Positions 55,308 to 64,000 of a stretch of DNA of 64,000 bases are shown in pieces. The stretch is from contig JAEMWC010001516.1 in NCBI GenBank assembly GCA_016490735.1, positions 36,001-100,000 of the forward strand, in the 5' to 3' direction. The notes below the pieces were generated by a model, which was given only the letters and a program-made list of their open reading frames with translations, ran no database searches and had not been told where the DNA came from. The number at the start of each line of letters is the position of its first letter. Within the stretch, counting starts at the first letter, position 1. The DNA comes from Pachyseris speciosa. Taxonomy: Eukaryota; Cnidaria; Anthozoa; Scleractinia; Pachyseridae. The translations under genes and the position numbers were made by a program.

Positions 55308-55504
55308 TAGTATATATCACACAAGCTGAATAACTAGCGGACCAAACATTACTTTATGTGTGACAATATACCGACAAGCGGACGGAAATTTTAAAATTCG
55401 CGCGCCGGCTGCTCGGAGGTGAATAGTATTTTGCTAATCACCTCCGAGTTAACCAATCAGAGCGCGCGAAAAGCACTATTCACTTGTGTGGTGTATACTA
55501 TAAT
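55308..55504. mobile_element. Small MITE-like foldback
   Basis: TAGTATATATCACACAAGCTG and the complement of CACTTGTGTGGTGTATACTA form imperfect ends. CGGAGGTGAATAGT and its complement CACCTCCGAG lie inside. No target duplication was resolved. Confidence 0.5.
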
Positions 55505-55699
55505 TGATTAGTGTAAGTGTGAGAATGAATATATGAAAATCATATGTTTGAGCTGCTGATGAAAGAATGAATATGATGAAAAGAATATGACGAATATCAT
55601 TTTAGTTTTGAACATTGCTTACAATTAAGCGGTAGTGGGTGGATTAATGAATTAGAAAACGGTAAAAAACGAGCAAGGCTGGTTACACAGCGAAGAATA

Positions 55700-55764
55700 T
55701 ATATATTTGAACCAATATTTCGGGAGGCACAGCCTTCCTTCATCAGGGTTTTACATATTATGAC
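55700..55764 (-). ncRNA. Hammerhead ribozyme, canonical core
   Basis: On the minus strand: AACC, CTGATGA, an AGGAAGGC-TGT-GCCTCC stem II, CGAAA, then TATT and GGTT. The core CTGATGA...GAAA and an NUH site (ATT) are intact, and helix III is only two base pairs (AT/AT), the minimal form known in Penelope-like elements. Stem I is AACC/GGTT plus AT-rich pairing. Confidence 0.7.
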
Positions 55765-55765
55765 C

Positions 55766-56313
55766 CTAAGTTGAAACGACGTTACAATTTAAACTGAGAA
55801 GTTGTTGATGCAACATGATACTATAATAAAGGTAAACAATACAACGTAAAATAAAAAACGGTACAGTTTGAAAATTTGAAAAATACGTAACATGAAAACA
55901 AAAGGAAAAATTTAATATTTTTTCTTTTCTGTTGATACATAAAGGTTCAAGAGTTTGACCTCTATCAGTTAGATATGCTTCTCTGGCTTTTCGTACACCG
56001 TCACGATTAGATTTAGACAGTTCTAGTGGAATTAGTTGCATGTCAGAAGCGCTGTGACCGTTAGAGAGAAAATGTTCTGATACTGCAGTGGGTTTAGAGT
56101 TGTTGGTTTGTTTGTCAACTGTTCTACGATGTTCGTTGAAACGCCCCTTTAGTCGTCGTTTAGTTTCGCCTATGTATTGTTTGTGACAGTGATTGCATTG
56201 TGCCATGTATATCACATTCTTGGAATTGCAGTCAATGTGATGTTTGATAAATCTGGTTTCGCCGGTGGAATGAAAAGTATAGGTTGTAAGTCCATTAGTT
56301 ATGTAGTTGCATG
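55766..56313 (-). pseudogene. Penelope GIY-YIG endonuclease region
   Basis: Downstream of the TTAA insertion the frame reads a TCNYITNG finger segment, VIYMAQCNHCHKQYIGETKR (GIY-YIG core), RFNEH with the catalytic-type arginine, and a later KAREAYLTD region, ending at 55,766. The last ~45 residues look unlike usual family ends. The upstream half of the finger (CGHNC) lies beyond the insertion at 57,655. Confidence 0.82.
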
Positions 56314-56317
56314 TTAA

Positions 56318-57648
56318 CCCTTAAAGGGAACCTCTACTCTCACAACAAATTGAGCCTAAACTGTTGGAAATAATAACTAGTTTCCAAAATTTAGTTTATA
56401 ACGTGGGAATGGCATTTCAAGTGCAAAAATTTGGGGTATTATTAACTCCTTTTTTCACTTTTAAATTTCCCAGGGCGCCGTCATTTTTGTTTTCGTGACG
56501 TCAGTACGTGCAGCTATTGTCAGGAAGTAATTGAAACAGAAAATCCTTTGTGTTAAACAATTGGGCAACCGAATGAAGTAATGAAATCCAAAATGGCCGC
56601 GCCCGGGAAATTTGAAAGCGAAAATAGGCGATGATGATATCCAGGTTTTCGTACACTTAAATGTTATATCCACGTTTTAAAACAAAATTTGGAATCTAGT
56701 AATTATTTCCAACAATTTAGCGTCAATTTGTTGTAAGAGTAGAGGTTCCCTTTAACGTACCAGCTGGACATATGTCCAGATGAATACACCACTCTTGCTT
56801 TGATTTCCTTCCTTTTTAGCTTTAATCACCAAGTCATGATAACAAGTGGATTGCACCAGCAGGTGTGTCTTCTCATTACCATAGCTAAGAGATTGCCAAA
56901 AACTCCTGATTTCTGCTGTATGACACTTTTCGTTTGGCAACAAAGTCCACAATTCTAATTTTTCGGCCGAAGAATGACACCAAAAATTGCACTGACTTTT
57001 TTGATGTGCAGTTTTTAATCTAAAACGTTTTCAAAAACCAAAATTCTACATTTACAACAAACCTCAAGTTTTCCCCTTGGTATCTGCCATGAAAATTTTC
57101 TCTCACATTTTCTGCCAGCCACTCTTTAGCCCGTTTCTGAGAGCCAATTTCGTGTGTCTTAACTTGCCTCGTTCACGACCGAAAAGAATTCTGGGAAGAT
57201 TCAACCACGTCACGAGCATAGAACTCCCCTTCGGTTCATTTCATAGTTTTTTCATAAGTGTGGAGCCACCCAGTACTACCAGCAAAATATTGCACCGATG
57301 AGTTTTTTTAGCAGTCAAAACTAGACCAATTTGTCTTGGTAGATCCTGGAATCCACTGGTGAACGGCTAGAGAGACAGTTTCGTTATTTGAGTAGCCATG
57401 TTTAAATAAAAACAACTTTGGCATCTCCGTCAACATGAAACCGCCTCTCACTACATCCAAGCGATTCCACTCACTCGACAAAAAACGGCAACCCAAGTGC
57501 AACACGTAACACTTAAGCCTGAGTCCCCAGTATTTCAAGACAGCAGATATTTTCATAGTAACTCCATATATGAAGACGTTAAGAGTCCCAGACTATTCAT
57601 TGCCCAAAATCTGGTAAAATAAATAGCACCCACTTGGTATGCAAAGGG
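56318..57648. mobile_element. TTAA-flanked element inside the Penelope gene
   Basis: TTAA at 56314-56317 and 57649-57652. With the nested MITE removed, the left end reads CCCTTAACGTACCAGCTGG and the inverted right end CCCTTTGCATACCAAGTGG (14 of 19 matching). TTAA duplication and CCC termini are typical of piggyBac-type elements. No transposase is recognisable in ~0.9 kb. Removing it rejoins the Penelope reading frame exactly across one TTAA. Confidence 0.82.
56325..56751. mobile_element. Nested TTAA-flanked MITE (427 bp)
   Basis: The ends are AGGGAACCTCTACTCTCACA and AGGGAACCTCTACTCTTACA (inverted); similarity continues through ACAAATTGA and GTTGGAAATAAT for ~58 bp. TTAA lies at 56321-56324 and 56752-56755. 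It is inserted into the left end of the larger TTAA element. Confidence 0.87.
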
Positions 57649-57654
57649 TTAAAC

Positions 57655-59045
57655 AGTTGTGGCCACAGCGAAAGGCACCAAGAGGTTGATTATTTTTAGC
57701 AGGTTTACGTAGTTTAGCACTGACCTATAGATCGTTAAGATTGTTTGAACGTCGGAAAGCAACAAGAGGTGCCAGCCTTGAAAACGTTAGCGCAGCGGGG
57801 AGATGAAGATAAAATGTTGAAGTGTTTGTGAATAATAGATGATACTGAGCGAATAGCTGGAATGTATGTTATTACTAGGGGTACACTTGTAGGCTGGTCA
57901 GTATCGGAATTGCGTTGTTTGGGGGCAAGTGCTTCGGTACGCGAAATGTTGTAAACGCGTTGTACTGTTCGTTGCAGAGGAAAGAAAGATTGTACCCACG
58001 TTTGTTGAGATAAGACTTAAGTTCGTTAAGACGGCGGAGTGCGAAAGTTTCGTCAGAAGAGCAGATGCGTCGAAAAGTTAGAGAGCTAAACTGTATGGAA
58101 TAGCTCTTTTGCTGTGTCTGGGATGGCAAGAGGATTGTAACAAGTAGAGATGTTTGTCAGTGGCCTTGGTGTGTAAAGATCAGTAGTGATTTTACCGTTG
58201 TTCAGTGACACGTTGACGTCCAGAAAGGGTATGGATGACAAAGAATAATTGGAAGTAAATTTAATTGTAGGGTGAATGTTGTTCAGATACGCGGTGAAGG
58301 TGTTGAGATCGTCTACTGAGTGTGTCCATATCATGAAAATGTCATCTATAAAGCGCCACTAGGTATGCAGTTGGTATGGAGCATGTTATAAAGCGCCGGT
58401 CTGTCTCTAGTTTGGCGAGAAAAAGAGTGGCATAAGATGGTGCCATTCTAGTTCCCATGGCAGTGCCGTGTACCTGCAAGTAGTGCTTGTCGTTGAATGA
58501 AAAGTTGTTTATAGTGAGTATCATGCGTGTGAGGTCACAGAGAGTTTAGTGCCGATAGTGGAGGTAGTGCTTTTGCGTGTGTCGAGGAAGTATCAAACGA
58601 CATGTATTAATGCCTTCGTTATGGGGTATGTTGGTGTAGAGTGAAGACACGTCAAGTGTAACGAGAATGGCATTGTTGGGCAGTTGTCTGAGATTTTCGA
58701 GTTTGTTAAGGAAGTGAGTAGTGTCTTTTATGAATGATTGGGTAGTCTGTACGAGAGGTTTGAGATGATAGTCTACAAACTGTGAGATGCGTTCTGTCAC
58801 ATATGCATTACTAGAAACAATAGGGCGTCCAGGGTTACCCTGTTTGTGAATTTTGGGTATAATGTAAAAACGTCCGGTATTAGTATCGATTTGTATTAAA
58901 AAACTTTTAGTGTCATCGTCAATGATTTGGTCACGGTGCATGCGTTGTACGTAAATCCTATGCGTTTTTGGATGTCATCGGTGATGTCCTTATCTAGAGT
59001 TTTGTAGAATTTAGTGTCGTTAAGCTATTGTAGGCATATTCCTCG
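57655..59045 (-). pseudogene. Penelope reverse transcriptase, degraded
   Basis: The pieces in order along the minus strand are RIYVQRMHRDQIIDDDTKSF, FYIIPKIHKQGNPGRPIVSS (58,860-58,800), LVTLDVSSLYTNIPHNEG, QVHGTAMGTRMAPSYATLF (58,470), WRFIDDIFMIW (catalytic DD near 58,345), FLDVNVSL, then RRICSSDETFALRR. The RT pattern is diagnostic of Penelope-like elements. Frameshifts near 58,960, 58,540, 58,355 and 58,110 and a stop near 57,728 inactivate it. Confidence 0.87.
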
Positions 59046-59099
59046 CCGTGTAACCAGCCTTGCTTGTTTTTTTACCGTTTTCTAGTTTACAATTTTATA

Positions 59100-60240
59100 G
59101 CTGGTTAGATCTAATACAGGATCCGGCTCTTCTATTTTGCAACGGTGGTCCTTGCTAAATATTCCGGATTAATAAATGCATGCATGAATGGGTGAATGTA
59201 TGAATCAACGAGGATTAAAGTCACATGATACTGAAGAACTTTAAAAACAGTCAATGAAATTTACGGTACAAAATTTACTTTTTTATTTCAAGCTCTGAAG
59301 AAGCCAAGTGAATTTCTTGATCCGGACAGAAATATTTGTTCCTTTTAGTTGGTGTTGTTTATTTATCTTTCAAAAGGAACTACGTGTATTTTAAAGATTT
59401 TGTCGGCAAAACAAAAACAAAATATGCTGTGAGCACAGATTTCATTTCGGAATAGCATTTGATCCCGGTGTTTAGGGCAAAGTCTCTGGTACAAGCCGAC
59501 TCTTGAGTACAAGAAACATCAAAGTCCATTGAAGTTTTCAAAAAGAACTCCTTTGTTTTTGGACAAAATGACAGTTTGGAATGAGCGTCAGCTTGACGCT
59601 CATTCCAAACTGTCATTTCGGAAGCTTTTAGAGGATACATGATTTGAATTTTAAATTTGGCAAGTTTTGATTTTAATAGTTTTTTAAATTTGGCCGCTTA
59701 GGAAAGGATTATACACGATTTCAGAGCATGTCCTCTTACATGTGATAAAAGTAGTGATTGCAAAGTGCGCTGTCCTTGAAAAAATTGAAGTGATTTCCAC
59801 TTGTATTTTCAAAACTTGACCCCTATTCGAGTTAAAACTTAATTAATAATAGTAGGCAATCTCTTTTTTTGACACCCTATATTTACAACAGTGTTGCATT
59901 TGTGACAGACCGCGTCCGTCAATTCTTAGCCAACTGGTTTTAATCAAAATCTTTTAGTCAAATATTCAAGTGTCATATATCTTCGAAAAGGGATGAAATT
60001 AATCATATCTGACCTGTAGTGTAATTATCAGATAGAAGATGATGCCATAAACCTGTTTCTAAAGAGACGAATCGCGCAGTATATATTTTTTATCCCTATT
60101 AGGCTGCGACTTAACCTAGTTACTAGCTTTTGATTATAGGAGTCGCAAACTTATTTTCGTAAAACTTTGAGACGTTTTTCTGCCAGTTTTGAAAAATGGT
60201 GAAGGAATGTTTCGGTAAACATTCGCATGTCATTTTGGCT
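59100..60240. other. No recognisable gene (contains hairpin)
   Basis: Apart from the hairpin at 59,566 I see nothing. The 86-aa minus ORF (59,380-59,640) runs through the hairpin and matches no family I know. Confidence 0.45.
59566..59618. other. Perfect 25-bp hairpin, 3-nt loop
   Basis: 59566-59590 (AAATGACAGTTTGGAATGAG and five more) is exactly complementary to 59594-59618, with loop GCT. Pairing stops sharply on both sides. A perfect palindrome this long is normally unstable, so it is probably recent or under some constraint. Confidence 0.9.
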
Positions 60241-60244
60241 CACC

Positions 60245-60610
60245 CTGTTTCAAACGTCGCGCTACTTCTGCGTCGAACTAAATTCAGTAATTAAATTCGA
60301 CCGTAGTGCGACCTTTGAAACCATTCGGTGCGGCAACTAGAATTAAGTTCGACAAGGCAATTAAATTCGACAGGGTCTGTCGTGCTACACGGCATGCAGT
60401 GCCACGTGCATGGTTTCAAACGTCGTGCTACTGACGGGTCGAATTTAAATCATAAATTATGAAAATGTGCATGTTTAGTAGTTTGGATACATGGCTAGTT
60501 TTGCCGGTTCGTATATTATTTTGAATTCGGTGCGACTGAATTAAGTTCGACGTTTGAAACCACTGCCGTGCCGGTAGTCGTGCCACTGTCGGATCGAATT
60601 CAATTTAGGC
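60245..60610. repeat. GTTTCAAACGTCG / TTAAATTCGAC repeat block
   Basis: GTTTCAAACGTCG occurs at both ends in opposite orientation (60,247 and about 60,548), with another near 60,410. AATTAAATTCGACCG phrases fill the interior. It resembles the core of the MITE at 37,187 but has no clean TTA duplication. Confidence 0.55.
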
Positions 60611-61674
60611 AATTTTAAGGGTCAATATTCTTGTGTATTGGCCTTTTACGTTTTCCAGCGTCACATTTATAAGTAAAGATCCAAATTGCCATACATTAAG
60701 TGCTATTTTGTTAATACAGGTGTATATTCATTTTCGTCAGTCTCATCAGCAAGTGAATACACGAAATGGAGAAACAATACACTTATTTTACATGGACACT
60801 AATGGTGTTTGCCTTGTCTAGTTTTTGTTTTCGCAACTTCCTAAGAATGAAAATGAGCACCGGGCTGTTTTTAATTTTGAAATATTACCTAGCAAATAAT
60901 CGGGAAACTAACCCGTTTTGCGATAGCGCGACAATTACCGGTAGGAAGATTGTAAAATCACCACTTGGTTACGTAGAGGAGATATATACAAAGTAACGCA
61001 ATGGTACCTGTTTCACATTTGCAGCTGAGATTGAAGAACGAAGCCTTTATTGATATTGAAAAGACAGCCAATGCTATAATATCAGGAAAGTGGCGGACGG
61101 GGAGGGGGGGGGGGGGGGGAAGTAGGGGGAGTCAGAGAGAGTTTGGGGAAAAGATATTCAGATGTGGGGTACTTAAAAAAAAAATAGTGTCTGCTAACGT
61201 CTGTGTAAAAATTTAAAGGAGCATTCTTATGGACTTTTCTGGAATCGAGACAGTAATCATGTTTTCTTTACTGAGCATCTATGCTGTTTTCATAATCCCT
61301 AGTTGTAGAATCCAAGAGTCCCTAGCGCTGCCCCAAATGTCATTTTTTTATGATTATCAGAATGAATCCCATAAAGAGCATGTTAAAAAGTCGTTCGAAC
61401 TGTCTCACATTGTACCTTTCTTTCTCGTCTCGCTAACTATCAAAGGTAATCAAGATGAAAAATGAAGAAAATATATTGAGACTTTCAACTTGGAATACTA
61501 TGCCAATTTATTATACGACTGGCTCTTTCAGCAGTCAAGATTAATCAATTCTCCTGCTGTGATTGGCTACCCGCGAGGTCAAGAGGGAGCCATCTAGACC
61601 GCTCGGGATAGGCCCGTTCGTCCCGCGTTTTAATGTCTTCAGCTTAATAGCGTCCTTTGAGCCATATAATAAAT
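60611..61674. other. No recognisable gene; G-run
   Basis: Short ORFs only (60,766-60,996 and 61,229-61,465 are the longest), with no known family. A run of 16 G lies at 61,104-61,119 within a purine-rich stretch. Confidence 0.45.
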
Positions 61675-61858
61675 CCTTTATTGACCAAGCGTGAGGTCAA
61701 GATGGCGGGATATTTGCCTCGTTCCTATTTGGGATATTGGCCTCGTTCCTATTTGTTTGTGTTTATGGACCTCAACTTCGTCTCGGTCAATAAACACGCA
61801 AAAAAAAAAAGAACTTGGTCAATATCCCGCCATCTTGACCTCGCGCTTGGCCAATAAG
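61675..61858. repeat. Foldback with GAGGTCAAGATGGCGGGATA arms
   Basis: The left arm (61,677-61,722, TTATTGACCAAGCGTGAGG...) is complementary to the right arm (61,813-61,858) with few mismatches. The left side also has a 26-bp tandem, GGGATATTTGCCTCGTTCC / GGGATATTGGCCTCGTTCC. It is MITE-like. Confidence 0.75.
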
Positions 61859-62120
61859 AAATACATAAGAAAGCAATCTTGAGGCTGTTAGGCACACGCG
61901 ACTCTTTGTAAAGGAGGGCAACACTGTAATATATGGTAATGAAAAGCCACTAGGTGAAAAAAAAAGCTCTTCACAAATGCCATGCGCGGTTCAGTGAGAC
62001 GTTTGTCGTGTTCTTTAAATGTTTAAGACATTGTAATTGTTCTTGGTCTATCTTAGGCCAGATTTCCCCTTTCCTGCACGAAAAAAAATAATGTTGACAT
62101 TAATTATCAGATCCTTAATT

Positions 62121-62763
62121 AGGGAGCTTACGCAACGACGACGGCAATGGTAACGAAAACGTCATTTCAAAATCTAACTTCTCGTTTTTGTAATTCTTTC
62201 GCGATCATTCCAACTTGAAAAATGCTGGAGAATTCGCCAGAGGCTAAATTCCACAAACGGCGTCAAAGTCAGGAAAGAGAAAGCAAATTTGCCGTCATGG
62301 GCTCGTGTTCTCGTGAAAGCATAAAACTTGGTCATTTCACGTTGTTGTTTTGTAGAGGACGGCAAAGAAATGTACCGTGTCTTAAGCTCCCTAATAGGGA
62401 GTTTAAGAAACGAGGGCGAGAACGTCAACGAGAACGTCACCACACAATAGGTTTAATGAGCTAAAACAATCGCTCTGCACTTGCGTTTTACATTTGGGTA
62501 CATTTCTTTGCCGTCCTCTGCAAAACAACAATGTGAAATGACCAAATTTAGGTTGTGGCGAGAACGTGAGCACATGATGGCACATTTTTCTTTCTTTTTC
62601 TTTTACTTTAACGCCTTTCATAGAAATTTAGTTCCTGGATAGTTCGCCGACATTTTACAAGTTGAAACAAATTGGAATAATCGCGAAAGTGCTACAATAA
62701 CGAGAAGTTATATTTTCAAATGACGTTTTCGTTGCCGTGCCGTCGTCGTTGCTTAAGCTCTCT
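62121..62763. mobile_element. Long-TIR MITE (AGGGAGCTTACGCAACGACG)
   Basis: The left end AGGGAGCTTACGCAACGACG is the inverse of the right end CGTCGTCGTTGCTTAAGCTC...CT. Pairing continues through AACGAAAACGTCATTT, AACTTCTCGTT and TTCGCGAT. A second inverted pair lies inside: GTACCGTGTCTTAAGCTCCC against GGGAGTTTAAGAAACGAGG, and GAGGACGGCAAAGAAATGTA with its complement at 62,500. No coding. Confidence 0.8.
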
Positions 62764-62769
62764 AATACC

Positions 62770-63300
62770 AGATCTACTACGGTCAGCGCACTATCAAGTG
62801 AGATCTGGGTACGAGATTGGACATGCGTTCATAGGCTCAGCTTTATAGAAGTAGAGGATAGGGGGCGAGGGGACTGGAAGTAAAATAGATCTCTATATAA
62901 AATAGCAGCTGACAGAAAGCAACTTTTTCCCTAAGATATCTGGCCAAGAAGGGCTGTACTTATTTTCTGTTTGAGCCTTTGCATGAAATCATCCACTGCA
63001 TGTGGCTATTCAAATGAACTGAAACTACTTTTTCTGAGATACTCAGAATATTGTTATTATATTGTTGAAAACTACAGGCAGGATGTTTGTTACTTTTCTT
63101 TTTCATAGGATGCCTTTGTCACTGACAAGGCAACCACCATTCATCTATCCATCAGGCTTAAAACAACATCACATTTTTCTCTCCTGTTACGGCGCTTACC
63201 GCAATTCCATGAGGTAGAATTCTGCTGATGGTCTGGTGCTTCCCTGCCTCCGCACTTTTTTCAGGCTCATCAAGTGCAAGTGGTGGGCAAATATTCGTTA
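62770..63300. other. No recognisable feature
   Basis: Nothing supportable. Confidence 0.45.
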
Positions 63301-63301
63301 A

Positions 63302-63393
63302 TAGATAATTACTTCGGTTCGCAGCGTTATTTGATATAATGCAGCTGCTGCTGCATTATATCCAATAATGCTGTGAGCCGAAGTAATTATCTG
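63302..63393. other. 92-bp foldback
   Basis: AGATAATTACTTCGGTTCGC... (from 63,303) pairs with ...GAGCCGAAGTAATTATCT (to 63,392) over ~43 bp with a few mismatches, folding around GCAGCTGCTGCTGC. Confidence 0.8.
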
Positions 63394-63529
63394 TTATAAT
63401 TTACTGATTGTCATCCAAACCCATTGTTTTCTGCCTGCAATTACATCACTGAAATGTCACCCCCTTTTGTATTGTTTGGGAAAACAATTAATTGAATACA
63501 CATTGAATAGATACTCTCTAGATACACTC

Positions 63530-63624
63530 ATGGAACAATAGCTTACGTAACTGTTACCTTTGATGAAAATAGTATTTTTATTCAAGGTCACGGTTACGTA
63601 AGCTATTGTTTTCATGAGTGACAT
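63530..63624. other. Imperfect foldback
   Basis: GAACAATAGCTTACGTAACTG is complementary to CGGTTACGTAAGCTATTGTT, with TACCTT/AAGGT inside. Arms of ~30 bp and a short AT-rich loop. The remaining ~375 bp to the window edge hold only a 61-aa ORF of no known family. Confidence 0.7.
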
Positions 63625-64000
63625 GTACATGTGAAAAATGCAATCCACAGAAAACGAGTTATCAACTGTCCGTTTGTTAATGTAGATGTCATTGCATATT
63701 GCTCGACAAACATCACAGTTGTTTGTGAAAGTCAACTCGTTGTTTGCAACGATGACGGAAAGCCGCTCAGAAAGCAGTTCGCGATAAGAGATTTTCCTAA
63801 CGCAAACAACATTTAGTGTAAATTTAGAGGAATATGATTGTAAGTACTTACTTTTGGTCGTTGTAATTGTGTTGGTTTCAGCGTAGTTTTATATAATCAG
63901 ATCTTCTGATCGTTGTTCAGGAATGGGTGTGTCGTCGAGTGAAGCGTGTTGAAAATGTTCAATGGACAATCTTGCGAATAGTGAAGGTATACGTTATTTG

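Larger units (their letters stand above)
55653..59086 (-). mobile_element. Penelope-like retroelement, interrupted
   Basis: The minus-strand element carries, in order, RT pieces (58,941 to 57,875), a CxxC finger region and a GIY-YIG endonuclease (to 55,766), then a hammerhead ribozyme. Its two ends are inverse copies: GAAAACGGTAAAAAACGAGC...GGTTACAC at 55,653 against the complementary sequence at 59,048-59,085. A TTAA-flanked element (56,318-57,648) splits the gene between RT and endonuclease. Several frameshifts and stops show it is inactive. The 5' part of the protein is missing or truncated. Confidence 0.88.

Noticed and set aside
63631..63816. 61-aa ORF followed by GTAAGT as a terminal exon
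   Set aside because: The ORF ends in its own stop before the GTAAGT and matches no family, so the donor cannot belong to it.

Overview
The window is eukaryotic DNA, AT-rich and packed with transposons. It has no operons or bacterial signals, and the four recognisable host-type gene loci are single-exon. The mix of repeats (GIY-YIG Penelope-like elements with hammerhead ribozymes, a Crypton-like tyrosine-recombinase relic, LINE 3' ends with ATT-repeat tails, and many TIR-bearing MITEs) plus RNA polymerase III tRNA genes suggests a cnidarian, most likely an anthozoan such as a stony coral. That is inference from repeat style, not a database match.

Layout. 237-11,794 and 18,621-30,054 are two direct, nearly identical copies of one ~11.5 kb segment. 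Each carries a LINE fragment, a dead copy of an O-fucosyltransferase-like gene (A and B), MITEs, two minisatellites and hairpins. They differ by clean events: a head-to-head Penelope insertion with a 15-bp target duplication only in copy 1, a 1.2-kb deletion in copy 1, and a 192-bp tandem duplication in copy 1. Between them (12,671-15,790) lies a 3.1-kb satellite whose ~35-bp monomers each hold a GC-rich palindrome. The same palindrome core forms the short 33-bp minisatellite inside each segment copy.

30,055-37,520 holds CCT-rich repeats, a duplicated block with five proline-tRNA loci (two intact tRNA-Pro(TGG), two decayed CGG-type on the minus strand, one AGG-type fragment) and several MITEs. 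37,549-51,026 holds two further, open copies of the O-fucosyltransferase-like gene (C and D, 445 and up to 463 aa), embedded in older, rearranged duplicates of the same flanks and split by nested TIR elements and LINEs.

51,060-64,000 has no recognisable host gene. It contains a Gag relic, a 3.4-kb Penelope-like element (RT, zinc-finger-like CxxC, GIY-YIG endonuclease, canonical hammerhead core) interrupted by a TTAA-flanked element that is itself interrupted by another TTAA-flanked MITE, then foldbacks and MITEs to the end.

Functionally, the only likely protein-coding host genes are C and D: predicted type II membrane glycosyltransferases of the secretory pathway. The only likely functional RNA genes are the two tRNA-Pro(TGG) genes. 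The rest records duplication and transposition. Most apparent ORFs are by-products of tandem repeats.
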